64,000 nucleotides of DNA from Paraescarpia echinospica (GCA_020002185.1 CM034534.1:30833851-30897850), one strand, 5' to 3'. Positions 1 to 13,935 are shown, counted from the stretch's first letter. Translations and numbers: made by a program. Notes: generated from the letters alone by a model not told the origin.

Positions 1-2
1 TT

Positions 3-506
3 CTGAAACAGTCACCCTTCTCCAACTTCCAGGTGTTTGATTACCGCGACCATCCCACCACAAGTGAAGAGGATTTCGCTAGCTTTGGTAATGCTGATAT
101 CGTTGCTCTCTGTCAGCATTTCGAGGGCATTCTTGGAAGAAACGCAGATAACATCATTGGACAGTGGCCAGAACTGAAGGTGTTGTTATCAAGAAAGCGA
201 AGGTGCTGCCCAATTGACATGTACACCAGCCTGATGGCTGACACACCAGAGAGGTTGGCAAACATAATGTTGTTGGTGCGACTGATGTTCACCATGTCGC
301 CATCAACAGCAGCATGTGAACGTACATGGCTTCAGTGCTATGAATGCAATCAAGAACATTCGCAGAATGCAAATGTCAGGTGAAACACTTTCCACCTTGA
401 TCGCATCAGTGCTATGTCACAAACCCTGAAGGAGTTTGACCCAACCCCAGCCGTCAAGAAGTGGCTCAACAGCACTAAGAACCCTCGATTGTTGGCTCGG
501 CAATGA
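3..506 (+). pseudogene. hAT transposase C-terminal fragment (ZNF862-like), frameshifted
   Basis: The reading frame begins at the window edge, so this is the tail of a longer element. It encodes the C-terminal dimerisation region of a hAT-superfamily transposase. The stretch LMFTMSPSTAACERT is followed in another frame by GFSAMNAIKNIRRMQMSGET, which is the usual continuation of the hAT dimerisation motif, and in a third frame by RISAMSQTLKEFDPTPAV, ending at a TGA near 506. Two frameshifts, near 325 and 395, split the protein, so this copy is dead. The PSTAACERGFS-type core and the final EFDPxPA motif resemble the domesticated vertebrate ZNF862 family, which is itself hAT-derived. Subfamily is inferred by recall. 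Boundaries and terminal repeats are not visible here. Confidence 0.75.
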
Positions 507-954
507 CCTGGACATGATTCGTTAATGAAGAAGGAACATTAATTCACAAATAACATTCTACATAACCAGTGGATGGACATTTAATTAAAGACGAACATCA
601 AAGTAGAAAGCGTGTCATCAGACATTTGCACTGTTCGTATTTTCTTAATTAAACACTATCATTGCTAACAAGCGGATGAACATTTAATTATGGACGAGCA
701 TTGCTAACAAGTTGATGGACATTTAATTATGGACAAACATTGCTAACAAGTTGATGGACATGTGGACAAACATTGGGAACAAGTAGTGGACATTTAATTG
801 AGGATGAACACTGTTAACAAGCAACAATGTACCCATCAACTGTGAATGATAATTCCTTCTATAAAATGTTACTTGAAGAGAGAATCGATTTGTCACCTTC
901 TCGAATAAAAGCACTAAATAATTTTAGTCAAACGAAAAGCCAACATGATAGAGC

Positions 955-985
<31 letters not shown>

Positions 986-1110
986 ATATATATATACATA
1001 TAATGACATCACTAGGTACATTTAAGGACTAGCAAAAAAATGTCAGGACTAGTTGTTTGTGAGTCAGCCAGTCCAACGGACTACCAGCCAACTAAAAGTA
1101 TCGTGCACCC
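507..1110. other. Non-coding interval with degenerate short repeats and a TA tract
   Basis: No gene is seen. Between about 540 and 830 the phrase GGACATTTAATTA recurs several times at irregular spacing, mixed with AACAAGTTGATG-type pieces, so this is a decayed short tandem array. A TA dinucleotide tract of about 50 bp lies at 955-1000 just before the 59-bp satellite. Confidence 0.55.
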
Positions 1111-4100
1111 TGCTGTTATGCTACTTGTTCCCGTAATATAAACAAACACCAAACTATAGGATATGTATAGACTGTTATGCTACTTGTTCCCATAATATAA
1201 ACAAACACCAAACTATAGGATATGTATAGGCTGTTATGCTACTTGTTCCCATAATATAAACAAACACCAAACTATAGGATATGTGTAGACTGTTATGCTA
1301 CTTGTTCCCGTAATATAAACAAACACCAAACTGTAGGATGTGTATAGACTGTTATACTACTTGTTCCCGTAATATAAACAAACACCAAACTATAGGATGT
1401 GTATAGACTGTTATATTACTTGTTCCCATAATATAAACAAACACCAAACTATAGGATATGTATAGACTGTTATACTACTTGTTCCCGTAATATAAACAAA
1501 CACCAAACTATAGGATGTGTATAGACTGTTATGCTACTTGTTCCCGTAATATAAACAAACACCAAACTATAGGATGTGTATAAACAAACACCAAACTATA
1601 GGATGTGTATAGACTGTTATGCTACTTGTTCCCATAATATAGACAAACACCAAACTATAGGATGTGTATAGACTGTTATGCTATTTGTTCCCATAATATA
1701 GACAAACACCAAACTATAGGATGTGTATAGACTGTTATGCTACTTGTTCCCATAATATAGACAAACACCAAACTATAGGATGTGTATAGACTGTTATGCT
1801 ACTTGTTCCCGTAATATAAACAAACACCAAACTATAGGATATGTATAGACTGTTATACTACTTGTTCCCGTAATATAAACAAACACCAAACTATAGGATG
1901 TGTATAGACTGTTATGCTACTTGTTCCCGTAATATAGACAAACACCAAACTATAGGATGTGTATAAACTGTTATGCTACTTGTTCCCATAATATAGACAA
2001 ACACCAAACTATAGGATGTGTATAGACTGTTATGCTACTTGTTCCCGTAATATAGACAAACACCAAACTATAGGATGTGTATAGACTGTTATACTATTTG
2101 TTCCCATAATATAGACAAACACCAAACTATAGGATATGTATAGACTGTTATACTACTTGTTTCCGTAATATAAACAAACACCAAACTATAGGATATGTAT
2201 AGACTGTTATGCAATTTGTTCCCATAATATAGACAAACACCAAACTATAGGATGTGTATAGACTGTTAAGCTACTTGTTCCCATAATATAGACAAACATC
2301 AAACTATAGGATATGTATAGACTGTTATACTACTTGTTCCCGTAACATAAACAAACACCAAACTATAGGATGTGTATAGACTGTTATGCTACTTGTTCCC
2401 ATAATATAGACAAACACCAAACTATAGGATATGTATAGACTGTTATACTACTTGTTCCCGTAATATAAACAAACACCAAACTATAGGATATGTATAGACT
2501 GTTATACTACTTGTTCCCGTAATATAAACAAACACCAAACTATAGGATGTGTATAAACTGTTATGCTACTTATTCCCATAATATAGACAAACACCAAACT
2601 ATAGGATATGTATAGATTGTTATGCTACCTGTTCCTGTAATATAAACAAACACCAAACTATAGGATATGTATAGACTGTTATGGTACCTGTTCCCATAAT
2701 ATAAACAAACACCAAACTATAGGATATGTATAGATTGTTATGCTACCTGTTCCTGTAATATAAACAAACACCAAACTATAGGATATGTATAGACTGTTAT
2801 GGTACCTGTTCCCGTAATATAAACAAACACCAAACTATAGGATGTGTATAAACTGTTATGCTACTTATTCCCATAATATAGACAAACACCAAACTATAGG
2901 ATATGTATAGACTGTTATGCTACCTGTTCCTGTAATATAAACAAACACCAAACTATAGGATATGTATAGACTGTTATGCTACTTGTTCCCATAATATAGA
3001 CAAACACCAAACTATAGGATATGTATAGATTGTTATGCTACCTGTTCCTGTAATATAAACAAACACCAAACTATAGGATATGTATAGACTGTTATGGTAC
3101 CTGTTCCCGTAATATAAACAAACACCAAACTATAGGATGTGTATAAACTGTTATGCTACTTATTCCCGTAATATAAACAAACACCAAACTATAGGATATG
3201 TATAGACTGCTATGCTACTTGTTCCCATAATATAGACAAACATCAAACTATAGGATGTGTATAGACTGTTATGCTATTTGTTCCCATAATATAGACAAAC
3301 ACCAAACTATAGGATATGTATAGACTGTTATACTACTTGTTCCCATAATATAAACAAACACCAAACTATAGGATGTGTATAGACTGTTATACTACTTGTT
3401 CCCATAATATAAACAAACACCAAACTATAGGATGTGTATAGACTGTTATACTACTTGTTCCCGTAATATAAACAAACACCAAACTGTAGGATATGTATAG
3501 ACTGTTATACTACTTGTTCCCGTAATATAAACAAACACCAAACTATAGGATGTGTATAGACTGTTATGCTACTTGTTCCCGTGATATAAATAAACACCAA
3601 ACTATAGGATATGTATAGACTGCTATGCTACTTGTTCCCATAATATAGACAAACACCAAACTATAGGATGTGTATAGACTGTTATGCTATTTGTTCCCAT
3701 AATATAGACAAACACCAAACTATAGGATGTGTATAGACTGTTATGCTACTTGTTCCCATAATATAGACAAACACCAAACTATAGGATGTGTATAGACTGT
3801 TATGCTATTTGTTCCCATAATATAAACAAACACCAAACTGTACGATATGTATAGACAGTTATACTACTTGTTCCCGTAATATAAACAAACACCAAACTAT
3901 AGGATGTGTATAGACTGTTATGCTACTTGTTCCTGTAATATAAACAAACACCAAACTATAGGATATGTATAGACTGTTATACTACTTGTTCCCGTAATAT
4001 AAACAAACACAAAACTATAGGATGTGTATAGACTGTTATGTTACTTGTTCCCGTAATATAAACAAACACCAAACTATAGGATATGTATAGACTGTTATGC

Positions 4101-5685
4101 TACCTGTTCCCGTAACATAAACAAACACCAAACTATAGGATATATATAGACTGTTATACTACTTGTTCCCGTAATATAAACAAACACCAAACTGTAGGAT
4201 ATGTATAGACTGTTATACTACTTGTTCCCATAATATAGACAAACACCAAACTATAGGATGGGTATAGACTGTTATACTACTTGTTCCCATAATATAGACA
4301 AACTCCAAACTTTAGGATGTGTATAGACTGTTATACTACTTGTTCCCGTAATATAAACAAACACTAAAAACTGTAGGATATGTATAGACTGTTATGCTAC
4401 TTGTTCCCGTAATATAGACAAACACCAAACTATAGGATATGTATAGACTGTTATGCTATTTGTTCCCATAACATAAACAAACACCAAACTATAGGATATG
4501 TATAGACTGTTATGCTACTTGTTCCCGTAATATAAACAAACACCAAACTATAGGATGTGTATAGACTGTTATGCTACTTGTTCCCGTAATATAAACAAAC
4601 ACCAAACTATAGGATGTGTATAGACTGTTATGCTACTTGTTCCCGTAATATAAACAAACACCAAACTATAGGATATGTATAGACTGTTATACTACTTGTT
4701 CCCGTAATATAAACAAACACCAAACTGTAGGATATGTATAGACTGTTATACTACTTGTTCCCATAATATAGACAAACACCAAACTACAGGATGTGTATAG
4801 ACTGTTATACTACTTGTTCCCATAATATAGACAAACACCAAACTATAGGATGTGTATAGACTGTTATACTACTTGTTCCCATAATATTAACAAACACTAA
4901 AAACTGTAGGATATGTATAAACTGTTATGCTACTTGTTCCCGTAATATAGACAAACACCAAACTATAGGATATGTATAGACTGTTATGCTATTTGTTCCC
5001 ATAACATAAACAAACACCAAACTATAGGATATGTATAGACTGTTATGCTACTTGTTCCCGTAATATAAACAAACACGAAACTATAGGATATGTATAGACT
5101 GTTATGCTATTTGTTCCCATAACATAAACAAACACGAAACTATAGGATATGTATAGACTGTTATGCTACTTGTTCCCGTAATATAAACAAACACCAAACT
5201 ATAGGATATGTATAGACTAATATGCTACCTGTTCCCGTAACATAAACAAACACCAAACTATAGGATATGTATAGACTGTTATGCTACTTGTTCCCGTAAT
5301 ATAAACAAACACCAAACTATAGGATATGTATAGACTAATATGCTACCTGTTCCCGTAACATAAACAAACACCAAACTATAGGATATGTATAGACTGTTAT
5401 GCTACTTGTTCCCGTAATATAAACAAACACCAAACTATAGGATATGTATAGACTAATATGCTACCTGTTCCCGTAACATAAACAAACACCAAACTATAGG
5501 ATATGTATAGACTGTTATACTACTTGTTCCCATAATATAAACAAACACCAAACTATAAAATACGTATAGACAAACATCAAACTATAGGATATGTATAGAC
5601 TGTTATGCTACTTGTTTCCGTAATATAAACAAACACCAAACTATAGGATATGTATAGACTGTTATGCTACTTGTTCCCGTAATAA
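1111..5685. repeat. 59-bp tandem satellite, about 77 copies
   Basis: A 59-bp unit repeats almost without interruption. Landmarks in each unit are CTACTTGTTCCCGTAATATA, CAAACACCAAACTATAGG and ATATGTATAGACTGTTATG. Variants recur: GTAATA/ATAATA, AAACA/GACA and ATGTG/ATATG. A few units are damaged: a shortened unit near 1570, an insertion making ACTAAAAACTG near 4365 and 4890, and a chimeric unit near 5560. The unit length is not a multiple of three and stops occur in every frame, so coding is not expected. The array ends at about 5685. Confidence 0.97.
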
Positions 5686-6710
5686 AATCCAGAAAATACA
5701 TTTTTACATCAGTAAAGACAATTTTTGCAGGTTATTATGTGAAAAATTATGAAACCTCTCAACCTATTCAATATGATCCATGGTTTATATTCTACAGCTT
5801 GGCAGAAACTAGAAAAAACCTACTGTGATATATGAGGTTCTGAGACTTATACTCTGCTGTCAGTTTATCACACACTGAGGTACTAAGGAGTTCGAATACT
5901 GAACTGATCAGTTATGTTATTCTGACTGATATTAATGTACATCAACTTTACATGCAGTGGACATGACTTGTCTAATACAATTAAAGTGAGTTGGAGGTAA
6001 AAAGCTTTGACTAGTCCTAACCTCTGGTGACCGCATCATAGAGGAAATGACATGTACTTGTATACCGAGTCTGATCATACTAGATTAACATCAGGACATG
6101 GCTTCAATCAGTACAGACACTGCAGTTGCAGTTAGATTGAACATGGAACTGATTTAACTGTAAGGCCTGATTTCATACAGTCCGTGCGGTACATATTAGC
6201 TGCTGTTTCACCCACATATCAAACAAAGCATTTCTTGCAGTTTGTGCCAAATTCTCCAGTTGTACAGTGCAGGACGCAACTGAAACAGTATGAATAAAAC
6301 CACACAGGTCTTGAATTTTGTTAGCTATAGTTTTGGATGATTTTTAAATAGTTGGATGCTTATGACATAGCAAGAGGGAAAGCATGCCTACCCATATTAA
6401 GCTTAATTTTAGGAACACAAAGTTACTGTGAGACACATTACTTGAGCTGTTTGGGGATGTTTTAAATATGCAGGAGACAACCAAATAGGCAGTTCTTTAT
6501 CCTCCATAAATATTTAACCGAGTCAATTATAGTTTTGCCTTACACTGCTAAATGTTGATAGACCAGGGTTATGAAGTATAAATGTATCAGTTATAAATAA
6601 TCTACCAACCTCTACTATACCTAAACCACTCAGACAGTGGCCCTATTAAGAGATACCTGGTAATTGTTTCACTGGTAAACAAGGATCTATAGAGATTTAA
6701 TAATAATAAT
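5686..6710. other. AT-rich unique sequence, no gene seen
   Basis: Roughly 1 kb of single-copy-looking, AT-rich sequence between two arrays. No extended open frame, convincing splice-bounded exon, or recognised repeat was found on either strand. Confidence 0.5.
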
Positions 6711-7583
6711 TGCTCCCTGGTGGATGTATAATGAGATCATTGCTCTCTGGTGGATCTATAATGAGATCATTGCTCCCTGGTGGATGTATAATGAGATCAT
6801 TGCTCCCTGGTGGATGTATAATGAGATCATTGCTCCCTGGTGGATCTATAATGAGATCATTGCTCCCTGGTGGATGTATAATGAGAACATTGCTCCCGGT
6901 GGATGTATAATGAGATCATTGTTCCCTGGAGGATGTATAATGAGATCATTGTTCCCTGGTGGATCTATCATGGGATCATTGCTCCCTGGTGGATGTATAA
7001 TGAGATCATTGCTCCCGGTGGATGTATAATGAGATCATTGCTCCCGGTGTATGTATAATGAGATCATTGTTCCCTGGTGGATCTATCATGGGATCATTGC
7101 TCCCTGGTGGATGTATAATGTGATCATTGTTCCCTGGTGGATCTACAATGAGATCATTGCTCCCTGGTGGATGTATAATGAGATCATTGCTCCCTGGTGG
7201 ATCTATAATGAGATCATTGCTCCCTGGTAGATGTATAATGAGATCATTGCTCCCGGTGGATGTATAATGTGATCATTGTTCCCTGGTGGATCTATCATGA
7301 GATCATTGCTCCGTGTTGAATGTATAATGAGATCATTGCTCCCTGGTGGATCTATGAGATCAATGTTCCCTGGTGGGTGTATAATGTGATCATTGTTCCC
7401 TGGTGGATCTATCATGAGATCATTGTTCCCTGGTGGATCTATCATGAGATCATTGCTCCCTGGTGGATGTATAATGAGATCATTGCTCCCTGGTGGATGT
7501 ATAATGTGATCATTGTTCCCTGGTGGATCTATCATGGGATCATTGCTCCCTGGTGGATGTATAATGAGATCATTGGTCCCTGA
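6711..7583. repeat. 30-bp tandem minisatellite, about 29 copies
   Basis: The unit is CTCCCTGGTGGATGTATAAT followed by GAGATCATTG. GATCTATCATGGG variants are interspersed, and several units lack one or two bases (CTCCCGGTGG at 6895, 7014, 7042). Because 30 is a multiple of three, open frames of about 60-110 codons appear on both strands, with 10-residue periods such as IMRSLLPGGC. They arise from the period alone and break wherever a unit loses bases. Confidence 0.95.
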
Positions 7584-7980
7584 TACAGATAATTGCTCGA
7601 TTGGTAAACAATGGATCTATCTAGAGAATGTTTTTCTATTGGTAAACAATGGATCTATAACGAGATCAGTGCTCTGCTGATAGATCAGAGATCAAGGCCA
7701 AAGGTTCAAGGATGTGGATGACCGTACAAATAGATGAGTGACCATCAGCACCTGGAGATGTCATTTCAAAACTCCAAAGTCAGCAAATTAATTCATTTAT
7801 ATGGCCCCAGGGTTTACCGAAATAGCAATTTCATGCCAAAGTGCCAGTGACTAACCGAGGCTACCATAGCTATGATGGCTTGCAATACTCTCTTAACTAA
7901 TGCTTCCCAGAGAAGTCGAGATGGGGTTCGATTGAACAGGTGTGCCAGGGAGAAAAGTGTAAAGCTCCTTTAGCAGTCCT
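7584..7980. other. Spacer between arrays, no gene
   Basis: It begins with two diverged copies of ATTGGTAAACAATGGATCTA (about 7600 and 7638), probably outlying relatives of the preceding array; a similar TGGTAAACAAGGATCTATAG lies at 6672. The rest shows no open frame or recognised repeat. Confidence 0.45.
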
Positions 7981-10618
7981 GAGAACGGGATACTGACCTA
8001 TATAAGAACACTCCTAAAGACTGGATACTGTGTTATATATGAACAGTCTTAACGACTGGATACTGTGCTATATAAGAACAGTCTTAAGGACTGGATACTG
8101 TGCTATATAAGAACAGTCCTAAGGACTGGATACTGTGCTATATAAGAACAGTCTTAAGGACTGGATACTGTGCTATATAAGAACAGTCCTAAGGTCTGGA
8201 TACTGTGCTATATAAGAACAGTCCTAAGGTCTGGATACTGTGCTATATAAGAACCGTCCTAAGGACTGGATACTGTGCTATATAAGAACAGTCTTACGGA
8301 CTGGATACTGTGCTATATAAGAAGTCTTAAGGACTGGATACTGTGCTATATAAGAACAGTCTTAAGGACTGGATACTGTGCTATATAAGAACAGTCTTAA
8401 GGACTGGATACTGTGCTATATAAGAACAGTCTTAAGGACTGGATACTGTGCTATATAAGAACAGTCTTAAGGACTGGATACTGTGCTATATAAGAACAGT
8501 CCTAAGGACTGGATACTGTGCTATATAAGAACAGTCTTAAGGACTGGATACTGTGCTATATAAGAACAGTCCTAAGGTCTGGATACTGTGCTATATAAGA
8601 ACAGTCCTAAGGTCTGGATACTGTGCTATATAAGAACCGTCCTAAGGACTGGATACTGTGCTATATAAGAACAGTCCTAAGGACTGGATACTGTGCTATA
8701 TAAGAACAGTCTTAAGGACTGGATACTGTGCTATATAAGAACAGTCTTAAGGACTGGATACTGTGCTATATAAGAACAGTCTTAAGGACTGGATACTGTG
8801 CTATATAAGAACAGTCTTAAGGACTGGATACTGTGCTATATAAGAACAGTCTTAAGGACTGGATACTGTGCTATATAAGAACAGTCTTAAGGACTGGATA
8901 CTGTGCTATATAAGAACAGTCCTAAGGACTGGATACTGTGCTATATAAGAACAGTCCTAATGACTGGATACTGTGCTATATAAGAACAGTCCTAATGACT
9001 GGATACTGTGCTATATAAGAACAGTCCTAAGGTCTGGGTACTGTGCTATATAAGAAACGTCCTAATGACTGGATACTGTGCTAGATAAGAACAGTCCCAA
9101 GGACTGGATACTGTGCTATATAAGAACAGTCTTAAGGACTGGATACTGTGCTATATAAGAACAGTCTTAAGGACTGGATACTGTGCTATATAAGAACAGT
9201 CCTAAGGACTGGATACTGTGCTATATAAGAACAGTCCTAATGACTGGATACTGTGCTATATAAGAACAGTCCTAATGACTGGATACTGTACTATATAAGA
9301 ACAGTCCTAAGGTCTGGGTACTGTGCTATATAAGAACAGTCCTAAGGTCTGGGTACTGTGCTATATAAGAACGGTCCCAAGGACTGGATACTGTGCTATA
9401 TAAGAACAGTCCTAAGGTCTGGATACTGTGCTATATAAGAACAGTCCCAAGGACTGGATACTGTGCTATATAAGAACAGTCCTAAGGACTGGATACTGTG
9501 CTAGATAAGAACAGTCCCAAGGATTGGATACTGTGTTATATAAGAACAGTCCTAATGACCGGATACTGTGCTAGATAAGAACAGTCCCAAGGACTGGATA
9601 CTGTGCTATATAAGAACAGTCGTAAGGACTGGATACTGTGCTATATAAGAACAGTCCTAATGACTGGATACTGTGCTATATAAGAACCGTCCTAATGACT
9701 GGATACTGTGCTATATAAGAACAGTCCTAACGACTGGATACTGTGCTATATAAGAACCGTCCTAATGACTGGATACTGTGCTATATAAGAACAGTCCTAA
9801 CGACTGGATACTGTGCTGTATAAGAACAGTCCTAATGACTGGATACTCTGCTATATAAGAACCGTCTTAATGTCTGGATATTGTGCTATATAAGAACAGT
9901 CCCAAGGACTGGATACTGTGCTAGATAAGAACAGTCCCAAGGACTGGATACTGTGCTAGATAAGAACAGTCCCAAGGACTGGATACTGTGTTATATAAGA
10001 ACAGTCCTAAGGTCTGGATACTGTGTTATATAAGAACAGTCCTAAGGTCTGGATACTGTGCTATATAAGAACAGTCCTAAGGTCTGGATACTGTGCTATA
10101 TAAGAACAGTCCTAAGGTCTGGATACTGTGCTATATAAGAAGTCCTAAGGTCTGGATACTGAGCTATATAAGAACAGTCCTAAGGTCTGGATACTGTGCT
10201 ATATAAGAACAGTCCTAAGGTCTGGATACTGAGCTATATAAGAACAGCCCTAAGGTCTGGATACTGTGCTATATAAGAACAGTCCTAAGGACTGGATACT
10301 GTGCTATATAAGAACAGTACTAATAACTGGATACTGTGCTAGATAAGAACAGTCCTAAGGACTGGATACTGTGCTATATAAGAACCGTCGTAAGGTCTGG
10401 ATACTGTGCTAGATAAGAACAGCCCTAAGGACTGGATACTGTGCTAGATAAGAACAGTCCTAAGGTCTGGATACTGTGCTATATAAGTACAGTCTACTGT
10501 GCTATATAAGAACAGTCCTAAGGACTGGATACTGTGCTAGATAAGAACAGTCCTAATAACTGGATACTGTGCTAGATAAGAACTGTCCTGAGGACTGGAT
10601 ACTGTGCTATATAAGAAC
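7981..10618. repeat. 35-bp tandem satellite, about 75 copies, with palindrome and TATA-like motif
   Basis: Each 35-bp unit reads approximately GGACTGGATACTGTG, CTATATAAGAACAGTCCTAA. Two sub-motifs stand out. CAGTCCTAAGGACTG is a near-perfect palindrome (7-bp arms around one base) at the unit junction. CTATATAAG matches a TATA-box consensus. Frequent variants are CTTAAG, CCTAATGAC, CCTAAGGTC and CTAGATAAG. Junction variants such as CCTAAGGTC partly break the palindrome. Some units are shortened (near 8322, 10140 and 10490). No long open frame runs through it. Confidence 0.96.
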
Positions 10619-11655
10619 TTCCATTTGACTATGTTTCAATGAGACAGATCCAACCTCCTAGATGTGCCGTCCAATGCAGGCAAGCACAACTACACCTACT
10701 CTACGCGGCAACATGTGGACACTTTCACAACAATCAGTCATGCCAACTGTGGACCGGTGTAAGTGCTCAATGATCACCTCTTTCTGTCTTCCGTCAACTG
10801 CTTTCACCATAGGCCAATGATCTGCTAATTGACGATGTATTAAAAACACACGAAAGAGGTTATTTTGAGTTATATACTGTTTTCAATGAACCTCCAGAGG
10901 GTGCCAATGATTACCGGCTGCATGCAATGCCATAATTAGCGAGAGCAGAAATTAAATGATTAGCAGGAATTAGTTTAGATTAAAATACTGCTGCAGTAAT
11001 AAGAGTTACTTTGTGTTTGTTGCTATGTGGGCAGTATAAGCCAGTTAAGGATATTATTAATTCAGTGAATGGCAGCATCCTACCAATGTTTACACCCAGT
11101 AAACAAGTACAATACGGGGTATATGTGATGGTTTATATGAGGCACAATGTGAGTGAGATGTCCTGGACCTCGTTATTCCTAATGACCTCAAAAAGGCATA
11201 AAGTTGGGCAGAATTACTGTCTCACACGAAAAGTCAATAACAATATCTGAAATAACAAAATATACACCAAGCACATATCTATGTTCATTTACCTTTTTCG
11301 TTGAAGTTAATTGTGGAATTGATCAGTATAATGTATTTGTTATATTGGAAAAAACATAAAACACAATCTATTTCACCTGCACTACCTGCCTTGTTTATCT
11401 ACAGCAACCTGATAGTTCATGGTCAGGATGTTGCTAATTGGTTATAGCATACATTGATTGTTTCTACTTTTATGTTATATATTCTACTTAATAACACATG
11501 TATGTACTACTTGTTATTTTAACACATATTCAGTGTTTCATAATTGAACTGTAAATAATGACGGTTTTTTTAAATTGTACAGTTTTGTTTTTAAATGTCG
11601 GTCAAATAAACACTTCCGATTCCGATTGATGCAAACAATGGCAGGGACATTAGTT
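10619..11655. other. Interval without a supported gene
   Basis: A 63-codon minus-strand frame at 10658-10849 has no recognised motif and no clear splice borders, so I do not call it. The rest is AT-rich with no repeat I can name. Confidence 0.45.
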
Positions 11656-11891
11656 CAGTGTTTCTCAACCAGGGATCCTCGGCCCACTGGGGGGGCCATA
11701 AAGAGCTGTCATGGGGTCCGCGAGATGGCAGGAGAAAAGTATAGTTTTATATTACCTGGTAAAATTTGTTACAACCACCTATATTAGCCAATCTTTTTGT
11801 TGTGTATCTACTGCATGTATATATTCACATCATCTTAACCAAACCATACAGCCGTATACAGGGAGTCACCCCAAAAATCGAATTTTTTTCG

Positions 11892-12402
11892 CATGAACGA
11901 CTCAATGCATTCAAAACAAAACAGCACTGCCCAGTATGAACGACTCAATGCATTCAAAACAAAACAGCACTGCCCAGTATGAACGACTCAATGCATTCAA
12001 AACAAAACAGCACTGCCCAGCATGAACGACTCAATGCATTCAAAACAAAACAGCACTGCCCAGTATGAACAACTCAATGCATTCAAAACAAAACAGAACT
12101 GCCCAGCATGAACGACTCAATGCATTCAAAACAAAAAAGCATTGCCCAGCATGAACGACTCAATGCATTCAAAACAAAACAGCACTGCCCAGTATGAACG
12201 ACTCAATGCATTCAAAACAAAACAGCACTGCACAGCATGAACGACTCAATGCATTCAAAACAAAACAGCACTGCCCAGTAGGAACAACACAATGCATTCA
12301 AAACAAAACAGCACTGCCCAGCATGAACGACTCAATGCATTCAAAACAAAACAGCACTGCCCAGCATGAACGACTCAATGCATTCAAAACAAAAAAGCAT
12401 CT
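11892..12402. repeat. 43-bp minisatellite inside the hAT element, about 12 copies
   Basis: The unit contains GAACGACTCAATGCATTCAA, then AACAAAACAGCACTGCCCAG. Twelve nearly identical copies run head to tail, with one variant GGAACAACACAATG near 12280. A 92-codon open frame across the last copies is a by-product of the repeat. Confidence 0.95.
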
Positions 12403-13632
12403 GGTAACAGTGCACCTGTCAGGGATGTTGGACAAATTTAACAGTCATCTCCGTGAACTCACAGAGGAGTAATTTAAGCACTCTCCCACCAGTGCATTGC
12501 AAAGTCATTTACTGAGAACATTGAGGAACAACTTCCTGCCACTTCCCATCCATATTCTTAGAACAGGGCTGCCTACATGACAAAAACAATTTCCATAATG
12601 ACCCCCCCCCCTCCATCACATCCCGCCCCGCTGCAAGGTTGCCAATCAAACCTTTCTCTGAAGTAGATACAGTGACAAGCCCAGCCTGTTCAGGTGTCTG
12701 GGAATCCAGGAAGGTACTAATTTAATCATTAAAAGTAGATATATTATGTTTTAACATATTGTGTTGCTACAGTGTAATTCCTGTCGGCAGTTAAGGTCTT
12801 GGGTTAGCACTTCAAAGGGATGCTTGTTTTGCAACATCCAATAAGTTACATTGTGTTAATTACAGCTGTCAAAGTGCATGCATGGCCACGTATGCCCACG
12901 TGTTTACGTCTGTAGAGCATCAATGTGGGAAAGACAGCGCCAGTGAATAGCCAATAATCATCCATCAAGCTTCTAAATTTACAACACAAACATTATAATT
13001 ATTACTAACAGTCAATGACACAGTTAAATTGTTGTTTTCAAATAAAATAATATTATAACACTCATTTTATATTCTTCTAAAACATTTTATAATTATATTC
13101 ATAACTTTCAGAAAACCATAATTATTTAATGTAATTTAATGGTTCTACCTAACGTCATCTTAATTTAGTTCTTTCATTATACAATTCTACACCTGTAAAT
13201 TGTATTAATGTCTAGACACGCATTAATGTCACTGATATTGTTTGCTATTGACTGACAGATGCAGACATAATATGCTCACATGCCTTGTGCCAGGGCAGTC
13301 ATCAGCAGGCTGGTGGCAGTCAAAGTTGTAACATTGTACACAGGCAGAGCATTGAATGGCGACAGTCACTGTACTGACTTTGTACAACTTGTAGTGGCCT
13401 AAATATTTGTTGATAAATTGTAACAAGTGATTGATGACAGTTTCTTCAGGGCATCTCAAGCAGCATAATTGATAGATTTAGCAATTCTTTAATGTGTATC
13501 TTCTTCTGTAGTTGTAGAATATTTGTATTCTCGTAATACAACGGGAGTTTCCGTAATGCCGTAATCTGAGATTAATTTCCGTCATGATTACGGGAAATCC
13601 GTAATGGTAGGCAGCCATGTTAGAATAACTCA

Positions 13633-13935
13633 TTGTCCCTATCAACTGATGGCTCCGTGAGAGCGCATTCAATGAAGTGCAGTTGGAAGCATTCTGGTCC
13701 CAGTGCTGAGTTTCAGGTATGTCAAGTTGCAGCAAAGAAGGTGTTGATACTATTCAGCACCACCTATTTGTGTGAGGCTGGTTTCTCAACCATGACATCA
13801 CTGAAGACTAAATACAGGGCTAGGTTGACCATTCAAAATGACATGCATGTGTGCTTGTCAAATATCTCTCCGCGTATTGATTGTATTACAGGCTGGCACC
13901 AGCAAAACTCCTCACATCGTGTGACTAAAAGTTAG
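13633..13935 (+). pseudogene. hAT transposase C-terminal remnant (ZBED5/SCAND3-like)
   Basis: The frame contains LFSTTYLCEAGFSTMTSLKT followed by KYRARLTIQNDMHVCLSNI, the characteristic end of hAT transposases of the ZBED5/FAM200 type, where FSTTYLCEAGFS is the core of the dimerisation domain. It lies in the right half of the 11656-14366 hAT element and in the orientation expected for it. Only this terminal portion is readable. An upstream stretch near 12390-12480 (HLSGMLDKFNSHLRELTEE) may be another piece of the same protein, but it is separated by stops. No intact transposase remains. Confidence 0.75.

Noticed and set aside
6710..7583. Repeat proteins such as LLPGGCIMRS
   Set aside because: Product of the 30-bp array; frames break wherever a unit loses bases.
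10658..10849. 63-codon minus-strand frame as an MLH1 or other exon
   Set aside because: No similarity to MLH1 blocks and no convincing splice sites.
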